This document shows, piece after piece, positions 60,611-64,000 of a DNA stretch of 64,000 nt (the first letter of the stretch is position 1; each line of letters starts with the position of its first letter). Below the pieces are notes generated by a model. The model ran no database searches and was not told the origin of the DNA. It saw only the letters and a program-made list of their open reading frames with translations. The stretch lies in contig NC_092797.1 in the NCBI RefSeq assembly GCF_918797505.1, forward strand, positions 26,363,372 to 26,427,371. Direction: 5' to 3'. Origin of the DNA: Bemisia tabaci. Its lineage: Eukaryota; Arthropoda; Insecta; Hemiptera; Aleyrodidae. Position numbers and translations under genes: made by a program.

Positions 60611-61224
60611 AATTCTAGCTGAAGCGCAATTCAGCTATGCATTGATGACTGCAAAAATGTGAACGGAAATCGAAAAGGTCAGCGTGCATGAAGGCTTTTT
60701 CAATTGTAATCTTCCGTCACATTCTTACGGCGCAATGATACAACTATTTGAACTCTCCGGAATGCGTGAGGTATCACGCCTCATTTGAAGGCGTTTTCAA
60801 AACAGCCAAGTTCCGATACCCGGATTATCGTTTTGCATAGTTCATATTATTTTGTTACATTCCGTACCTCTTGTTTATTCTTAATCCGCGTATAAAAACC
60901 ACCCATTTGCTAAATACAATTCTAGCTGGAGCGCACTTAAGCTATGCAATCACAACTGCAAAAATGTCACAGGAAATCGAAACGGCCAGCGTGCATGAAG
61001 GCTTTTTCAATTGTAATCTTCCGTCACATTCTTACGGCGCAATGATACAACTATTTGAACTCTCCGGAATGCGTGAGGTATCACGCCTCATTTGAAGGCG
61101 TTTTCAAAACAGCCAAGTTCCGATACCCGGATTATCGTTTTGCATAGTTCATATTATTTTGTTATATTCCGTACCTCTTGTTTATTCTTAATCCTCGTAT
61201 AAAAACCACCCATTTGCTAAATAC
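60611..61224 (+). repeat. 307-bp tandem duplication
   Basis: Units 60611-60917 and 60918-61224 begin AATTCTAGCT; they are almost identical except in the first ~60 bases. Each ends with CACCCATTTGCTAAATAC. The short frame 60871-61095 (SVHEGFFNCNLPSHSYG) is carried by the second unit and is probably not a gene. Confidence 0.8.
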
Positions 61225-62468
61225 GATTATTTTATGTTTGTTCTTCCATACTTTTTTAGTTCATTTCTTATAAATGGAGGACCTTGTCCACACAGAGATA
61301 GGTTTTCGGAACTTAACTTTTGCGCAAAGTTATGTGAACTTTTGCTAGGAGTGTTGACAGGGCTTTCGCAAAAAGTGTGTCCAATACGAGTATACGCGTC
61401 TTATGCACCACTCCCCCTCCGTTCACTTGATAGTTTTTATCGATGTTTCAAAACGAATGAGAAGGGGGCGGCAAAATACAGGCGGCCCATGGGCGGCAAG
61501 TAGGTAATTCCGGCCCTGGCTTTTGATGTTTCTAAATTGTGTATGACTCTTCTCATTAACTCACTCCATGTAGTACATCGGATGATTCTCGGGAATATGA
61601 AGAATCGTTAAATTGAATCAAGTTCTTCACGTTTTCTCAGAGTGTAAAATTTGGCGGTTACACTTTTTTTACCGTTCAATTGCACTCTAAAAATTCTAAA
61701 GCAAAGAAAAAACATGACCTTTTCCAATGGAAAAATTTTATTTTCGATGCTGAAATAATGCCTTTAGAAATACCGACCCATGATATGATTCACTCTGGCA
61801 TGCCATAGTTTCCTCCACCTTGGACTTATCAATCAGTAATTCCATCATTTGTACTGGTTGCTCCGTGTAAATTACCTACTGACAAGCCTGAAGATGGAAG
61901 AAACGATAGAATACACCATCGCAGATGAAATCATTGAAGAAATAGAAAGGTTTTTCCGAGGGATGTTCGTTCCATTGATTTTGAAAACAAAAACCTTTTT
62001 TGCACTGATCTGATAATTTTTTGCGAACTTTTCTCGAAGCGTTCCTCAACACGACCTGAAACACAATTCTGTAGTATGCTACCGTACTAAGCAAGAAAGC
62101 CGTAAATCCATCAAGATTTTCCCTCGTTTTTTGGAACTTCACACTTTATATAAAATAAAAATTGTTTCACCCATGCACCTCAAATTTTCAGGTTAAGTTC
62201 TTGATGGTATTTCCGGAAGAATTCTGTAAAAACGTTGTCCCAAGGTACACAAGTTTCTCTGCTATGATACATTGTTTCCAAAAAATGTAAAATGACGTTT
62301 ACGGCGTGCTTGCGTTGTACAGCAGAATGTGCAAACGGTCGATTACAAGAGGGCTTTAGTTTTAAATTCTATCAGAACAACACGAAAAGAATTAAAACAG
62401 CGCTTGGAGACCTTGACGGTAGCATTTTATTTGTTGCAACATTTGACATAATTGAGGTTGGGCATTCG

Positions 62469-62853
62469 TGAGATAGCTATTCGACCACGGGCGATGCCCG
62501 TATTGCCGCTGGCTGAAGTTGAAGGGGCGTTAGCCGTCATTTTCTCCAAATTCCGGAGGTAAGCGAGGGCACTTGATTACACCTGTAGCAGTAAAGCCAG
62601 GATTTCCTCCGAATGCTTATCGGCGCAGGTTATTATGCCGATGCTAATTACCATAATTATTATTTGAGACCGTGTTAAAATACGAGCGTCAGGCGTCGAC
62701 ACCGCCGAAGGAGGAAAATTGGCATCAGGCTCTGACGACCCGCGCGCCGCGCCGAGATGCCGAGAAGCATTTGGTGGAAATCGCCAGCTTGACGCGCCTT
62801 CAATTTTAGCTAGCGGCAATATGGTCATCATCCGTGGTCAAATAGTTATCTCA
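62469..62853. mobile_element. Inverted-repeat element TGAGATAGCTATTCGACC
   Basis: Left TGAGATAGCTATTCGACCAC, right GTGGTCAAATAGTTATCTCA; further GCGGCAAT-type arms inside. The minus-strand frame 62577-62831 lies within it and is not convincing as a gene. Confidence 0.65.
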
Positions 62854-62950
62854 CAAACGCCTTCCTTAAAAGATGAAAAATTTCGATAGCTACATGCAAG
62901 AAAAAGAAGTCCATTTATCTCCGATTGAAACGATGCACACCTCGTCACCT

Positions 62951-63196
62951 TTTGGCCAGAGTATCACAAGCGCCATGCGACGTTTAAAAATTTCCGCCGC
63001 CATTTTATTTTAATACAAATAAATTGTTAGTTGAATCTGTTTGAAAATTTCACTGAATTTTATTGGCAGCACAAAGAAAATTCAGAGAAATTTTCGGACA
63101 ACTTTGTTGAACAACTTCTTTGTAAAAAAAATAAAATGGAGGCGGAAATTTTTAAACGTTGCATGGCGCTTGTGATACCTTAGCCGGAAGGTGACG
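62951..63196. mobile_element. Related foldback, copy 4
   Basis: Arms CACAAGCGCCATGC / GCATGGCGCTTGTGATACC and AAAATTTCCGCCGCCATTTT / AAAATGGAGGCGGAAATTTT. Interior resembles the 25918 copy. Confidence 0.6.
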
Positions 63197-63402
63197 ACCT
63201 CCACTCGTTCATTATTTGTATTTCATTTTCATTAAAAATATAAACGACAGTATTTCTTATCAGAGTTGTCTGCGGTTCATTTCAAACATAATCACAGCAA
63301 ATTTAAACCGGGAATTTTTCTTTTATGCCTATTATAGAGGAAGTACTATTGTTTCCGACCTTGGAGGGTATCTGCTCCAGAGAGTGCACTTAATCAGTTA
63401 TA

Positions 63403-63405
<3 letters not shown>

Positions 63406-63442
<37 letters not shown>

Positions 63443-63452
63443 GGGGGGGGGG
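63406..63452 (+). repeat. T run followed by G run
   Basis: About 35 Ts followed by 10-11 Gs, low complexity. Translation of it is meaningless. Confidence 0.8.
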
Positions 63453-63512
63453 TCACTTCGAAGGTGATTCTAATTTGTGATTACATGCTCTTCACTTTTG
63501 TATCGATGCATT

Positions 63513-64000
63513 CCCTGGTAAAAATTTGCAGTAGAATCCGTGCTCCAATATACCATACACCTAAAGCCGGCTGTTAGATTTTCAATAGCTTCTTATAGCC
63601 TTTTATAGCCGATGGTGATTAAGCAACAGCCAGGCGATAAAGTGTATGCTAAATGTTACTAATTACGGATGCTAGGACTTAGTGAGTTTTTGGACTATCG
63701 CTCTAATTCTCGGCCGTAGTATCTTGATTTATTTTGCGCGGAAAGTTCCGTACTTTTGAAGGATGCCTGCCATTCCTAATATGATGGAGCGCCTTCCATT
63801 TCGTATGATACTGTGCAATACTTCTGGTATGAAATAGTTGCTTCAAGCGCCGTGGCACGCTGCGGCGCAGCGCGGCGGGCGGGCAGCCAGCGCGAAAAGC
63901 GCATTAGCGCCTACAAACCTAACAGGGATACTTCACGCATTGCGCAATGCGTGAAGCATCCCTGTTAGGTTTGTAGGCGCCAGTGCGTCGCCGCTCCGCT
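63513..64000 (+). mobile_element. CCCTGGTAAAAATTG palindromic MITE, copy 4, cut by window end
   Basis: Starts CCCTGGTAAAAATTTGCAG; central palindrome 63907-63980. The right half lies beyond the window. Confidence 0.8.

Larger units (their letters stand above)
59294..61518 (-). mobile_element. CAGGGCCGG hAT-type MITE, copy e, interrupted by inner insertions
   Basis: Reverse copy with termini CAGGGCTAGATT and TTCCGGCCCTG; target duplication ACTTTTGA / GCTTTTGA (7 of 8). It is split at about 59798 by some 1.43 kb of other sequence: an inverted-repeat element and a 307-bp tandem duplication. It resumes at about 61231. Confidence 0.8.

Noticed and set aside
60871..61095. 74-codon frame SVHEGFFNC...
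   Set aside because: Lies in a tandemly duplicated repeat; the first unit encodes the same stretch without a continuous start, indicating chance.

Overview
This is an intron-rich, AT-rich insect nuclear sequence. Two multi-exon glycoside hydrolase family 13 alpha-glucosidase (maltase/sucrase) genes and one intronless divergent ionotropic receptor gene sit among dozens of short non-autonomous transposons. Expansion of such maltases and this style of repeat suggest a sap-feeding hemipteran; a whitefly such as Bemisia is my best guess. That is an inference from gene content only.

Layout. (1) 4139-21208, + strand: alpha-glucosidase gene A, nine exons recovered. Its first coding exon (signal peptide and DWW...YPRSF region) is not in the window and should lie upstream of base 1. 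(2) 13155-15452, - strand: an uninterrupted 765-codon ionotropic-receptor-like gene, wholly inside the 8.5 kb sixth visible intron of gene A and antisense to it. (3) 27472-40002, - strand: alpha-glucosidase gene B, ten coding exons giving a complete 600-residue protein with a signal peptide. A and B are convergent (tail to tail). Of the nine exons they share, six have identical lengths (180, 155, 126, 199, 256 and 144 bp), two differ by one codon, and the last is divergent. All shared junctions have the same phase, so they are duplicated paralogues. They differ at the C terminus: A ends in a GPI-anchor-like hydrophobic tail, B in a short acidic soluble tail. This suggests one membrane-anchored and one secreted enzyme. 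(4) 40003-64000: about 24 kb with no convincing gene. It is a mosaic of palindromic and inverted-repeat elements, with three weak candidate exons or ORFs.

Repeats. Recognisable families include: a CAGGGCCGG-ended hAT-type MITE (8-bp target duplications, five copies) carrying 69-79 bp tandem units; a CAGTGGCG-ended hAT-type MITE (five copies); a roughly 950-bp element with 2-bp target duplications and a perfect or near-perfect central palindrome (three full copies plus one cut by the window end); CACTG-ended hairpin elements; several 140-510 bp foldbacks; two Helitron-like 3' ends; and four truncated 3' ends of a non-LTR retrotransposon. Some are nested, which gives relative ages. The most unusual pattern is a sequence module shared by two repeat families with different termini and target duplications.

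In function, the two maltases would hydrolyse (and perhaps transglucosylate) dietary sucrose or malto-oligosaccharides in the gut. The receptor gene is an unrelated chemosensory-type gene that happens to be nested in gene A.
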